NCBI RefSeq assembly: GCF_021559775.1
Contig: NZ_CP056047.1
Coordinates: forward strand, 1,302,001 to 1,366,000
Direction: 5' to 3'
DNA length: 64,000 bases
DNA from: Gillisella vitis
GTDB lineage: Bacteria > Pseudomonadota > Alphaproteobacteria > Rhizobiales > Rhizobiaceae
This document shows positions 26,324-34,980 of the stretch, in pieces. A program made the translations under genes and the position numbers. The notes below the pieces were generated by a model. The model was not told where the DNA came from. It saw only the letters and a list, made by a program, of their open reading frames with translations, and did not search any database. The number at the start of each line of letters is the position of its first letter. The first letter of the stretch is position 1.

Positions 26324-27484
26324 ATGACGGTAAAAATGGTTTTGCAGCGGCGTTCAGTTTCCGGATGTTTGCGGATGGCATGGGTTATTCTGGCGGGCGT
26401 GGCGGTGACGTCCTGCGGCGCCAACCATGATGTGAGCAAGGTCAGCACGACCAAGAAACGCAGCAAGGAATATTTTGCCGAATCCGCCTATGGCGTGAAG
26501 GCCAGCCCCCGTGTGGTGGAAAACGGCCCTGTGCCGAAGGGCGGCGGTCGCCGTCTGGTCGGGAACCCCTACGTGGTGGCAGGCAAGGTCTATAAGCCAC
26601 GCGAGAACCCCAATTACGAAGCATCCGGGCTTGCCTCCTGGTATGGCTCGGCTTTCCATGGGCGCTACACGGCCAATGGCGAAGTCTATGACCAATACGG
26701 CATTTCCGCCGCCCATCCGACCATGCCGCTCCCCAGCTACGCCCGTGTTACCAATCTCGATACCGGCAGTTCGGTCATTGTCCGCGTCAACGATCGTGGC
26801 CCGTTCCACGCCAATCGCCTGATCGATCTCTCCGACAAGGCAGCCGAACTTCTTGACGTCAAGGGCCACGGCACAGCTAATGTGAAGGTCAAATATGTCG
26901 GCCCAGCCGACATGACGGGCCACGACATGCCCTATCTGATGGCATCTTATGTCCGCAAGGGCCAGCGCGTTCCCGGCGTCGATCCCTTCGGTGGTGGCCA
27001 GATCGCCAGTGGCGTGATGGTGGCGTCGAATGCGCCGCAGCAGAATTTCTTCGGCCGTTTCGCAGGCCCGGCCAGCGCGTCTGCACCGCAGCCGAAAACG
27101 GCAAAACCGGTTGTTGCGCCGGCGTCAGCCTCGGCTTACGGCAGCAACTCCTATCCGGTTTCCGCCAGCGCCAATGCACCGCGCCCGGTCCAGCGTCAGC
27201 CGGTCGCCGTATCGCGGCCAGAACCGACCCGCATTGAACCGACCCGCGAATGGCAGGCTCCGGCCATTGCCTCGGCTGAGCCGATGCCGCAGCCGCGCAA
27301 TGCTGCCAGCACCGGCGTGGCTCGCCGGGAGATGGCGCCTGTGGCCGCACCGCAGCCGGCTCGCGCCACTGCGACCCGTCAGAAGCCGGTGGCGGCACCG
27401 TCTGGTGGCGGCCTGCCGCCCGGCTGGCATGTCGGCCCGGCTCCTGTGACAGCCAATGCCTATTCCAATCCCAATGAAGGCTGA
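26324..27484 (+). CDS. RlpA-family septal lipoprotein
   Basis: A 386-residue lipoprotein. A signal peptide ends in the lipobox VTSC near residue 29. The double-psi beta-barrel domain of RlpA is clear at about 95-195 (ASGLASWYGSAFHGRYTANGE, VNDRGPFHANRLIDLSDKAA). The C-terminal half is an Ala/Pro/Gln-rich linker (SASAPQPK, QRQPVAVSRPEP) and ends without the SPOR domain that many RlpA proteins carry. RlpA proteins cleave or bind denuded glycan at septa. ATG 26324 was chosen to give a normal signal peptide. It precedes the D,D-carboxypeptidase-like gene. Confidence 0.88.
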   Translation: MTVKMVLQRRSVSGCLRMAWVILAGVAVTSCGANHDVSKVSTTKKRSKEYFAESAYGVKASPRVVENGPVPKGGGRRLVGNPYVVAGKVYKPRENPNYEASGLASWYGSAFHGRYTANGEVYDQYGISAAHPTMPLPSYARVTNLDTGSSVIVRVNDRGPFHANRLIDLSDKAAELLDVKGHGTANVKVKYVGPADMTGHDMPYLMASYVRKGQRVPGVDPFGGGQIASGVMVASNAPQQNFFGRFAGPASASAPQPKTAKPVVAPASASAYGSNSYPVSASANAPRPVQRQPVAVSRPEPTRIEPTREWQAPAIASAEPMPQPRNAASTGVARREMAPVAAPQPARATATRQKPVAAPSGGGLPPGWHVGPAPVTANAYSNPNEG

Positions 27485-27627
27485 TCCCAACTGGCGCTGG
27501 TGAGGCTTGTTCGAGCCTTGCTCTAGCCGTTTTCAAGGGTAGACGCCTTCCTCCATAAAACCTATCCATTATAGATGCCGGTGGCGATTCTCGCTCTCCG
27601 GCATCCTATTATTGGTGAAGGATGGCG

Positions 27628-28863
27628 ATGCATATCGGCTTGCCGGTCACAAAGCGCTTTTGGGCGTATGCTGGATCATACGATAGAAAGATTGTTGTGC
27701 TGCTTGCGGCACTTTTCTACGGAGCAAGCCTCCAGACCAGCGCCTTTGCACAAGCAGCGGCGACCGACGCGGCAACGCCCGCCGTTTACGCCACCGAGGC
27801 CAAGCAGGTCCTGCTGATCGAGGCTGAAACCGGCAGCGTGCTGTTTGAAAAGAACAGCGATCAGCCCTTTACCTCGGCTTCTCTCTCCAAGATGATGGTT
27901 GCGGAAGTGGTGCTCGATGCGCTGAAATCCGGTCGCCTGACGCTGTCCCAGGACTTTCCCGTTTCCGAATTCGCCTGGCGCACCGGTGGCGCGCCGTCGC
28001 GCACGGCGACGATGTTTGCTGCCGTGCGCTCGCGCGTGCCGGTGGAGGCGCTGCTGAAGGGTGTCATGGTGCAAATGGCCAATGATGCCTGCCTGATCCT
28101 TGCCGAAGGCATGGCTGGGTCGGAGCAGGGTTTCGTCAAGCTTATGAATGAGCGGGCAGCGGCGCTTGGTCTTAAGGACAGCCATTTTGCCAATGCAACC
28201 GGTCTTCCAGATCCCGGCAATAAAGTCAGCCTGAGGGATATGATCACGCTGGCGCAGGCGCTCAAGACCAATTACCCGGATTTCTATGCGCTCTACGCCC
28301 AGCCGGATTTCGAATGGAACAAGATCTTCCAGCGCAATCGCAATCCGCTTCTTGGCCAGTCACCCGGTGTGGATGGCCTGGCGGCAGGGTTTGCCGAGGG
28401 GGAAGGTTATTCCATCGTCGCCTCCGCGCAGCAGAATGGCGTGCGGCTCTATCTGGGCCTGGCGGGCAGCGAAAGCGACAAATCCCGGCAGGAGGATGCT
28501 GCAAAGGCACTCGCCTGGGGCTTTTCCGCCTTTGAAAAACGCCGCCTGTTTGAGGCGGGGCAAGTGATTGGCGAGGCCAGCGTTTATGGCGGGGAACCGG
28601 CACAGGTGCCGCTGGTGTCGCCGCAGCCGGTTGATGTCTATCTGCCGGTTGGCGCCAGCGATAAGTTGGAAGCCAAGGTGATTTATCCCTGGCCATTGCG
28701 TCCCGGCGTTGCGCAAGGCCAGCAGGTCGGGCATTTGAAGGTCATGCTCGGCGATAAGCTGCTGCGTGACATGCCGCTTCAGGCCGGATCGCCGTCAACG
28801 CTGGGCTCGCTGGTCAAACGCACCCGTGACGCACTGGTGGAACTGCTGTTTTCCTGGGTTTGA
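27628..28863 (+). CDS. D-alanyl-D-alanine carboxypeptidase-like protein with eroded motifs
   Basis: A 411-residue secreted protein of the S11 peptidase family (DacA/DacF). A long N-terminus with a membrane segment near 22-40 precedes the catalytic domain. The SxxK motif is intact (S85-L-S-K88). The SxN motif reads M150-A-N152 and the KTG motif reads A252-A-G254 within VDGLAAGF, where E. coli DacA has VDGLKTGH. Two of three catalytic motifs are thus altered, so normal carboxypeptidase activity is doubtful. A C-terminal PBP5-like domain remains. ATG 27628 has GAAGG six bases upstream. Confidence 0.85.
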   Translation: MHIGLPVTKRFWAYAGSYDRKIVVLLAALFYGASLQTSAFAQAAATDAATPAVYATEAKQVLLIEAETGSVLFEKNSDQPFTSASLSKMMVAEVVLDALKSGRLTLSQDFPVSEFAWRTGGAPSRTATMFAAVRSRVPVEALLKGVMVQMANDACLILAEGMAGSEQGFVKLMNERAAALGLKDSHFANATGLPDPGNKVSLRDMITLAQALKTNYPDFYALYAQPDFEWNKIFQRNRNPLLGQSPGVDGLAAGFAEGEGYSIVASAQQNGVRLYLGLAGSESDKSRQEDAAKALAWGFSAFEKRRLFEAGQVIGEASVYGGEPAQVPLVSPQPVDVYLPVGASDKLEAKVIYPWPLRPGVAQGQQVGHLKVMLGDKLLRDMPLQAGSPSTLGSLVKRTRDALVELLFSWV

Positions 28864-28909
28864 TCCGACAGAGGTTTCCCAGGGCGCAAGCTTGCGTTAC
28901 ACAGCGGTT

Positions 28910-29014
28910 CTAGAGTTTGTCAGGGGAAAGTGGAAACCGATTTTCCCGAAAATACAAACGAAAACAAGAGTAGCTAGAGTCTGTCTGGTTCAATCTGAAC
29001 CTGACAGACTCTAG
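28910..29014. repeat. RIME-like palindromic element, copy 2
   Basis: A well-kept 105-bp copy. The left palindrome spans about 28910-28960 (TTTGTCAGGGGAAAG to CCCGAAAATACAAA). The right palindrome is perfect: CTAGAGTCTGTC, core TGGTTCAATCTGAACC, then GACAGACTCTAG ending at 29014. It lies between the carboxypeptidase-like gene and tmk. A third, different palindrome follows at once (29015-29062), making a composite as described for mosaic elements. Confidence 0.8.
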
Positions 29015-29062
29015 AGCGTCGGACCGAAACGTGGGAACCGGTTTCCCGTCCGGAAACACTCT
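29015..29062. repeat. additional palindromic module fused to RIME-like copy 2
   Basis: Starting at the end of copy 2, AGAGCGTCGGACCGAAAC and GTCCGGAAACACTCT form an imperfect long stem around GGGAACCGGTTTCCC. This module is absent from the other two copies. It ends a few bases before the probable tmk ribosome-binding site. Confidence 0.6.
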
Positions 29063-29084
29063 AAACAGGAAAGAAAGCGGATCA

Positions 29085-29750
29085 GTGTCGGTTGGCAGCG
29101 GATTATTTGTAACATTCGAAGGCGGCGAGGGGGCGGGCAAGTCCACCCAGATCAGGCTTTTGGCGAATGCGCTGGAGGCGCTCGGCTTTGCCGTTGTCAC
29201 CAGCCGTGAACCTGGTGGCTCACCCTGCGCCGAGGCCTTGCGACATGTGCTGCTGTCGGGTGCCGCCGAGCCGTTCGGGGTGGAAATGGAAGCCATCCTG
29301 TTTGCCGCCGCCCGCAATGACCATGTCGAGGCGCGTTTGCGCCCAGCGCTACTGCGGGGCGATATGGTCCTTTGTGACCGGTTCATGGATTCCTCACGGG
29401 TCTATCAGGGCGCGACCGGCAATCTCTCTTCAGCCTTCATCGAGCGACTGCAAGCCATTGCCGTTGATGGCGTGGTGCCGGACCTGACGATCATCCTCGA
29501 TCTGCCAGCCAATATTGGACTGGCGCGGGCCAAAAACCGGGCCGGGGCTTTGGGAGAAGATGCGCCGGACCGTTTCGAGAAAGAGGAAATCGCCATTCAC
29601 GAACGCCGCCGCGAGGCTTTTCTAGCCATTGCGCGGGCCGAGCCTGCGCGTTGCAGAGTGGTGGATGCGCGCGCCGGGATCGAGCAGATCGCCGAGGAGA
29701 TTTTTGCAGCGGTGAAACCGCTCCTGCCTCACAATGTCGGAAGGCGCTAG
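29085..29750 (+). CDS. tmk: thymidylate kinase
   Basis: A 221-residue kinase converting dTMP to dTDP. The P-loop is [10 protein letters not shown] (K19), followed by [15 protein letters not shown] (DR-x2-P region equivalent) and the mid-region [16 protein letters not shown] with the dTMP-binding residues. GTG 29085 was chosen because AGGAAAG lies upstream and the P-loop then starts near residue 12; an in-frame GTG at 29031 would begin inside a repeat element. holB follows at once. Confidence 0.93.
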   Translation: MSVGSGLFVTFEGGEGAGKSTQIRLLANALEALGFAVVTSREPGGSPCAEALRHVLLSGAAEPFGVEMEAILFAAARNDHVEARLRPALLRGDMVLCDRFMDSSRVYQGATGNLSSAFIERLQAIAVDGVVPDLTIILDLPANIGLARAKNRAGALGEDAPDRFEKEEIAIHERRREAFLAIARAEPARCRVVDARAGIEQIAEEIFAAVKPLLPHNVGRR

Positions 29751-29751
29751 A

Positions 29752-30774
29752 ATGGAAAAGCCCGGTCTTCTCGATGGTGCCATTGCGCCTTTTGCCAATG
29801 ACAGGATGTTTGGCCATGGCGCTGCGGAACAGTTTCTGGCCAGTTCCTACCAATCCGGCAAGCTTCATCATGCGATCTTGATAGAAGGGCCGGAGGGGAT
29901 CGGCAAGGCAACGCTGGCCTTCCGTTTCGCTCATCATGTTCTATCGCATCCCGACCCCGCCAGTGCGCCCTTTGTCATCGCCGACCCGGACCCCAATTCG
30001 CTGGTTGGGCGGCAGATTGCGTCCGGGGCCTCGCATAACCTCCTGCATATTGCCCGACCGGTGGATGAAAAGACCGGCAGGGTAAAATCCTCGATTACCG
30101 TGGAGGAAATCCGCAAGGCTGGTCATTTCTTTTCCCAGACCTCAGGTGGTGGCAATTGGCGGATCGTCATCCTCGATCCTGCCGACGACATGAACCGCAA
30201 TGCGGCCAATGCCATTTTGAAAGTGCTGGAAGAGCCGCCGAAACGGTCGCTGTTTCTGGTCCTGTCCCATGCGCCCGGCAAGCTTTTGCCCACCATTCGC
30301 TCACGCTGCATGCCGCTGAAATTACAAACGCTTGGCGTGGACGATCTGGCCAGCGCGCTGGCGCATCTGGGGGTCTCGCCACCTGTGGAGCAGATGGCGG
30401 CGCTTTCTGATCTCTCCAAGGGCAGCGTGTCGCAGGCGTTGAAACTGATCAACTATGGCGGCATGGAAATCATTGCTGCCTTCAATGCTATCCTTGCCAG
30501 TGAAGGCCCGGCGGCGCGAAAGCAGATGCACAAGCTGGCTGATGCGCTGTCAGCCAAGGACAGCGACGTTATCTACCACTTCTTTATCGAGCACCTGTCC
30601 GAATTCCTGATGGACAATGCGCGGCAGGTGGCGATGGCGGGTGATCTTGCCCGGGCCGAGCGGCTATCGCGGCTTTCCAGCGCCATCATTGAAAAGCTTG
30701 GTGTGGCCGGGGCCTATAACCTCGACCGTAAGCAGACGCTGCTGGAAATTCTTGGCGAGGTCGCGGCTGTATAA
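29752..30774 (+). CDS. holB: DNA polymerase III subunit delta'
   Basis: A 340-residue clamp-loader subunit. The P-loop-like GPEGIGKATLAF (about 45-56) is modified as expected for delta', and the SRC-like region appears as HAPGKLLPTIRSRCMPL. The C-terminal helical collar domain follows. ATG 29752, with GGAAGG eight bases upstream, starts just after the tmk stop; an ATG at 29734 would overlap tmk. The tmk-holB-metG-tatD order is widely conserved. Confidence 0.92.
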   Translation: MEKPGLLDGAIAPFANDRMFGHGAAEQFLASSYQSGKLHHAILIEGPEGIGKATLAFRFAHHVLSHPDPASAPFVIADPDPNSLVGRQIASGASHNLLHIARPVDEKTGRVKSSITVEEIRKAGHFFSQTSGGGNWRIVILDPADDMNRNAANAILKVLEEPPKRSLFLVLSHAPGKLLPTIRSRCMPLKLQTLGVDDLASALAHLGVSPPVEQMAALSDLSKGSVSQALKLINYGGMEIIAAFNAILASEGPAARKQMHKLADALSAKDSDVIYHFFIEHLSEFLMDNARQVAMAGDLARAERLSRLSSAIIEKLGVAGAYNLDRKQTLLEILGEVAAV

Positions 30775-30781
30775 GCGGTTC

Positions 30782-31552
30782 CTACAACGAGATCAATTTC
30801 GCCGCGACGATCACCAGAATGAGGGCGAGGATAATTCTCACTGCCTTTTCCGGCAGGCGTGGTGCGGCATAGCTGCCCAACACGATACCGGGGATGGAGC
30901 CGATCAGCAGTGAGCCCAGCAGCACCCAGTTGACATCGCCGATCACCCAATAGCCGATACCGCCGATCAGCGTCAGCGGAATGGCATGGGCAATATCTGA
31001 GCCGACAATGTCGTTGATGGTGGAGCGGGGATAGAGAAACAGCAGCACGGTCACGCCGATGGCCCCAGCACCGACCGATGTCAGCGTGACGACGGCACCC
31101 AGAACCAGGCCAAGAACGAAGGTGCCGATTGCAATGGTGCGTGGGCTTGGGCTGGGATGGGCTTGAAGCCAGTTGATTTCATAGCGCATCAGCAGATCTC
31201 GAAACAGCAGGATGAGTGCTGTCATCATCAGCATGATTCCGAGGCTGGTGGTCAGGAGATCGGTGGAATGGGCGCTTTTTCGATCAACGCCGCTCATCAG
31301 CCAGAGGGTCACGGACGTTGCTGGAACGCTGCCCAATGCCAGCAGGCCGACCAGCCGCCAGCGGATATGGCCGTGGCGATGATGCACAGCGGCACCCGCC
31401 ATCTTGGTCACGGCGGCATAGAGCAGATCAGTCCCTACGGCGGTTGCCGGATGAACGCCGAACAACAGCACCATCAGCGGTGTCATCAGCGACGCGCCGC
31501 CGACGCCGGTAATGCCAACCAGACACCCGACGACAAAGCCCGACAGCGACAC
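30782..31552 (-). CDS. TauE/SafE-family sulfite/organosulfonate exporter
   Basis: A membrane protein of about 256 residues with some seven to eight helices. The N-terminal GCLVGITGVGGASLMTPLMVLLFGVHP and the second-half VTLTSVGAGAIGVTVLL are the paired signatures of TauE/SafE. GTG 31552 is the first standard start, but the reading frame stays open upstream and an AGGAGGT lies six bases before CTG 31579, which would add nine residues (MTGFSFDPL) typical of relatives. The gene runs against the tmk-holB-metG operon and is divergent from metG. It may export sulfite. Confidence 0.88.
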   Translation of the reverse strand: MSLSGFVVGCLVGITGVGGASLMTPLMVLLFGVHPATAVGTDLLYAAVTKMAGAAVHHRHGHIRWRLVGLLALGSVPATSVTLWLMSGVDRKSAHSTDLLTTSLGIMLMMTALILLFRDLLMRYEINWLQAHPSPSPRTIAIGTFVLGLVLGAVVTLTSVGAGAIGVTVLLFLYPRSTINDIVGSDIAHAIPLTLIGGIGYWVIGDVNWVLLGSLLIGSIPGIVLGSYAAPRLPEKAVRIILALILVIVAAKLISL

Positions 31553-31756
31553 CAGGGGGTCAAACGAAAAACCGGTCAGAACGGCACCTCCTCGGATTCG
31601 GACATGGCCGATCTAGCGAAAGCCGGGTGCAGCGGTCAAGGTGCGAGACCCTATCAAAGCGCGTGGTCGAGAAACTTGTTGTTTCGCAACGCGGCGACAT
31701 GCGCTAAGAGCGGCGGACATTCCTGATCGATAAAGCGGACTTGCAAGGGCCGACCC

Positions 31757-33334
31757 ATGAAAGATACGTTCTACATCACCACCGCCATTTCCTACCCGAA
31801 CGGCAAGCCGCATATCGGCCATGCCTATGAGCTGATCGCCACGGATGCGATGGCGCGCTTCCAGCGGCTGGATGGCAAGGATGTGTTCTTCCTGACCGGC
31901 ACCGACGAACATGGCCAGAAAATGCAGCAGACCGCCCGCAACGAAGGCATTGCGCCAGAGGAACTGGCGAAGCGCAATTCTGACGAATTCCGCGCCATGG
32001 GCAAGCTGCTCAATGCCTCCAACGACGATTTCATCCGCACCACGGAAGCCCGCCACCACGCCGCCAGCCAGGAAATCTGGAAGCGGATGGAGAAAAACGG
32101 CGATATCTACAAGGACAGCTATGCGGGCTGGTATTCGGTGCGCGACGAGGCCTATTACGCCGAAGACGAAACCGAAATGCGCGCCGATGGCGTTCGCTAT
32201 GGGCCGCAAGGCACGCCGGTGGAATGGGTGGAGGAGGAGAGCTATTTCTTCCGACTTTCAGCCTATGAAGACAAGCTGCTGAAGCTCTACGAGGATCAGC
32301 CGGATTTCATTGGCCCCAATGAGCGCCGCAACGAGGTGCTGTCCTTCGTTAAGTCCGGTCTCAAGGACCTGTCGATGTCGCGCACCACCTTCGATTGGGG
32401 TATCAAGGTGCCCGGCGATGACAAGCATGTGATGTATGTCTGGGTTGATGCGCTGACCAATTACATCACCGCCACCGGCTATCTGACCGATGAAAATGGG
32501 CCGCGCGCCAAATACTGGCCGGCAGACGCCCATATCATCGGTAAGGATATCATTCGATTCCACGCCGTCTATTGGCCAGCTTTCCTGCTGTCGGCGGGTG
32601 TTGCGTTGCCTAAGCGAATTTTTGCCCATGGATTCGTTCTGAACAAGGGCGAGAAGATGTCAAAATCGCTCGGGAATGTGGTTGACCCCTTTGACCTGTT
32701 GCAGCAGTTCGGTCTTGATAACGTCCGTTATTTCCTGTGCCGCGAAATTTCTTTTGGGCAGGACGGCAACTGTAATGCTGAGCTTATTGCTCCGCGTATC
32801 AATGCCGATCTCGCCAACGGCATCGGCAATCTCGCCAGCCGTTCGCTGTCGATGATCGCCAAGAATCTTGACGGCAAGGTGCCGCAGCCCGGCCCTCTGA
32901 CCGAGGCTGACGAGGCTATTCTCGCCACGGCGGATGAAGCGATTGCCATTTGCCGTGAGGAAATGTCTCGCCAGCAGATCCACAAGGCCGTGGGCGCGAT
33001 CATGAACATCGTCAACGAAGCCGATCGTTATTTCGCCGCCCAGGCACCCTGGGTGCTGCGCAAGACGGATGTGCCGCGCATGGAAACGGTGCTGTATGTG
33101 ACAGCGGAAGTGGTACGGCAGATTGCCATCCTGTTCCAGCCGATCATGCCCGACAGTGCTGCGAAGCTGCTTGATCTCGTGGCAATCGCGCCTGATGATC
33201 GGGTGTTCGCCAAACTGGGCAAGGCCGGTCGCCTGACGCCCGGCACGGAACTTCCTGCCGTCTCACCGGTCTTCCCGCGCTACGTCGCCACTGACGCAGA
33301 CAAAGCAGCAGACAAAGCAGCGGACAGGGCCTGA
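31757..33334 (+). CDS. metG: methionyl-tRNA synthetase
   Basis: A 525-residue class I synthetase. The HIGH motif appears in [15 protein letters not shown] and the KMSKS motif in [11 protein letters not shown]. The connective region is short and lacks an obvious four-cysteine zinc knuckle, typical of the rhizobial type. There is no C-terminal EMAP/Trbp111 domain. The very end is a short Ala-Asp-Lys repeat ([12 protein letters not shown]) encoded by tandem repeats. tatD starts 3 bp after the stop. Confidence 0.96.
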   Translation: MKDTFYITTAISYPNGKPHIGHAYELIATDAMARFQRLDGKDVFFLTGTDEHGQKMQQTARNEGIAPEELAKRNSDEFRAMGKLLNASNDDFIRTTEARHHAASQEIWKRMEKNGDIYKDSYAGWYSVRDEAYYAEDETEMRADGVRYGPQGTPVEWVEEESYFFRLSAYEDKLLKLYEDQPDFIGPNERRNEVLSFVKSGLKDLSMSRTTFDWGIKVPGDDKHVMYVWVDALTNYITATGYLTDENGPRAKYWPADAHIIGKDIIRFHAVYWPAFLLSAGVALPKRIFAHGFVLNKGEKMSKSLGNVVDPFDLLQQFGLDNVRYFLCREISFGQDGNCNAELIAPRINADLANGIGNLASRSLSMIAKNLDGKVPQPGPLTEADEAILATADEAIAICREEMSRQQIHKAVGAIMNIVNEADRYFAAQAPWVLRKTDVPRMETVLYVTAEVVRQIAILFQPIMPDSAAKLLDLVAIAPDDRVFAKLGKAGRLTPGTELPAVSPVFPRYVATDADKAADKAADRA

Positions 33335-33337
33335 GTG

Positions 33338-34120
33338 ATGTTGATCGATACCCATTGCCATCTGGATTTCGCCGATTTCGAAGAAGAGCGCGACGCGCTG
33401 GTGAAGCGCGCCCATGATGCGGGCGTCAAGCAGATGGTGACGATCTCCACCCGTGTCGCCAAGCTTCCGGCGCTGTTGGCGCTGACCGAGCGCTACCCTT
33501 CGGTATTCTGCTCGGTCGGCACCCATCCCAACAATGCCAATGAAGAGCTGGAGATTGGTGCTGATGATCTGGTGCGGCTGGCCGAGACGCATGAGAAAGT
33601 CGTTGCTATCGGCGAATGTGGTCTGGACTATTTCTACGATACCCAGACACCTGAGGACCAGAAGACCGGCTTCCTGCGCCATATCGAGGCATCGCGCCGC
33701 ACACAATTGCCGCTGGTGATCCATAGCCGCAGCGCCGATGACGACATGGGTCACATCTTGCGCGACGAGACCGCCAAGGGTGCGTTTCCCTTCATTCTGC
33801 ATTGCTTTTCGGCGGGCGTGGCTTTGGCTAAAACCGGGGTCGAGCTGGGTGGCTATATTTCCTTTTCCGGCATCCTGACCTTTCCGAAATCGCAGGAGCT
33901 GCGCGATATCGCCAAGGAAATTCCTCTGGATCGCCTTTTGGTGGAAACAGACGCGCCTTACCTTGCGCCGAAACGCTGGCGTGGAAAACGCAACGAGCCC
34001 TCCTATGTCGTCAATACGGCGGAGGTGCTGGCCGAGGTCAAAGGTGTCAGCTACGCGGACATCGCCGCGATCACCACGGATAATGCATTGAGACTGTTTT
34101 CGAAAATGCCAAGGCTTTGA
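33338..34120 (+). CDS. TatD-family metal-dependent hydrolase/DNase
   Basis: A 260-residue amidohydrolase-like TIM barrel. Metal ligands are seen in MLIDTHCHLDF (HxH), IGECGLDYF (Glu), LVIHSRSADDD (His), LHCFSAG (His) and VETDAPYL (Asp). TatD proteins have 3'-5' exonuclease or deacylase activity. The ATG at 33338 was preferred over the adjoining GTG. The gene lies between metG and the metallo-hydrolase, a common operon. Confidence 0.93.
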   Translation: MLIDTHCHLDFADFEEERDALVKRAHDAGVKQMVTISTRVAKLPALLALTERYPSVFCSVGTHPNNANEELEIGADDLVRLAETHEKVVAIGECGLDYFYDTQTPEDQKTGFLRHIEASRRTQLPLVIHSRSADDDMGHILRDETAKGAFPFILHCFSAGVALAKTGVELGGYISFSGILTFPKSQELRDIAKEIPLDRLLVETDAPYLAPKRWRGKRNEPSYVVNTAEVLAEVKGVSYADIAAITTDNALRLFSKMPRL

Positions 34121-34127
34121 GTGACCG

Positions 34128-34946
34128 ATGACCTATCTCCGCCGCTTCACCATTCTGGGATGCTCATCCTCGCCGGGCGTGCCGCGGATCAATGGTGACT
34201 GGGGAGATTGCGATCCGTCGAACCCGAAAAACCGGCGCACACGCGCGTCTTTCCTGATCGAGCAGATCGGCCCGGATGGCGGCAAGACCGTGGTTCTAGT
34301 CGATACTGGCCCGGATTTTCGTGAGCAGATGATCCGTGCGGGTGTCCAATCCCTGGACGCCGTCGTCTATAGCCACGCCCATGCCGACCACTTGCATGGC
34401 ATCGACGACCTGCGCGGCTATTCCTTGATGCAGCGCGGACGCATTCCGATCTATGCCGAGCCGGAGACCATGCGCCGGATAGAGACGGGGTTCGGTTACT
34501 GCCTGAAGACCCCTGATGGTAGCAATTATCCACCCATCGTGCGTCCCCATATCATCGAGGACATGGACAGTCTGATTGAGATTGATGGCGCAGGCGGGCG
34601 CATTGCGCTCATGCCGCTGGAACAGCAGCATGGCGACATTATTTCACTCGGCTTTCGCATCGGTGATGTCGCCTATTGCAGCGATGTCAGCGATTTTCCG
34701 GCGCACACCGTGCCGCGTCTGGCTGGGCTGGATGTACTTGTTATCGATGCCCTGCAATATAGAGAGCATCCGAGCCATTTGTCCCTGTCGCAATCGCTGG
34801 CCTGGATCGACAGGCTTGCCCCAAAGCGGGCGATATTGACCCATATGCATATTCCACTCGATTACGAGACCGTCCTGCGCGAAACGCCTGATCATGTCGA
34901 GCCGGCGTATGACCAGATGCAATTCGAGGTCACGCTGCCGGCCTGA
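34128..34946 (+). CDS. MBL-fold metal-dependent hydrolase (PhnP/cyclic phosphodiesterase-like)
   Basis: A 272-residue metallo-beta-lactamase-fold protein. The metal-binding SHAHADHLHGIDDLRG (HxHxDH), VAYCSDVSDFP (Asp) and AILTHMHIPLDYE (His) are present. The N-terminal CSSSPGVPRINGDWGDCDPSNPKNRRTR is typical of the PhnP-like group hydrolysing 1,2-cyclic phosphate or related phosphodiesters. It ends the tmk-holB-metG-tatD operon; exact substrate unknown. Confidence 0.88.
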   Translation: MTYLRRFTILGCSSSPGVPRINGDWGDCDPSNPKNRRTRASFLIEQIGPDGGKTVVLVDTGPDFREQMIRAGVQSLDAVVYSHAHADHLHGIDDLRGYSLMQRGRIPIYAEPETMRRIETGFGYCLKTPDGSNYPPIVRPHIIEDMDSLIEIDGAGGRIALMPLEQQHGDIISLGFRIGDVAYCSDVSDFPAHTVPRLAGLDVLVIDALQYREHPSHLSLSQSLAWIDRLAPKRAILTHMHIPLDYETVLRETPDHVEPAYDQMQFEVTLPA

Positions 34947-34980
34947 TTTCTTGAAAACGTGGCGCGGGCCAGGATAGACG

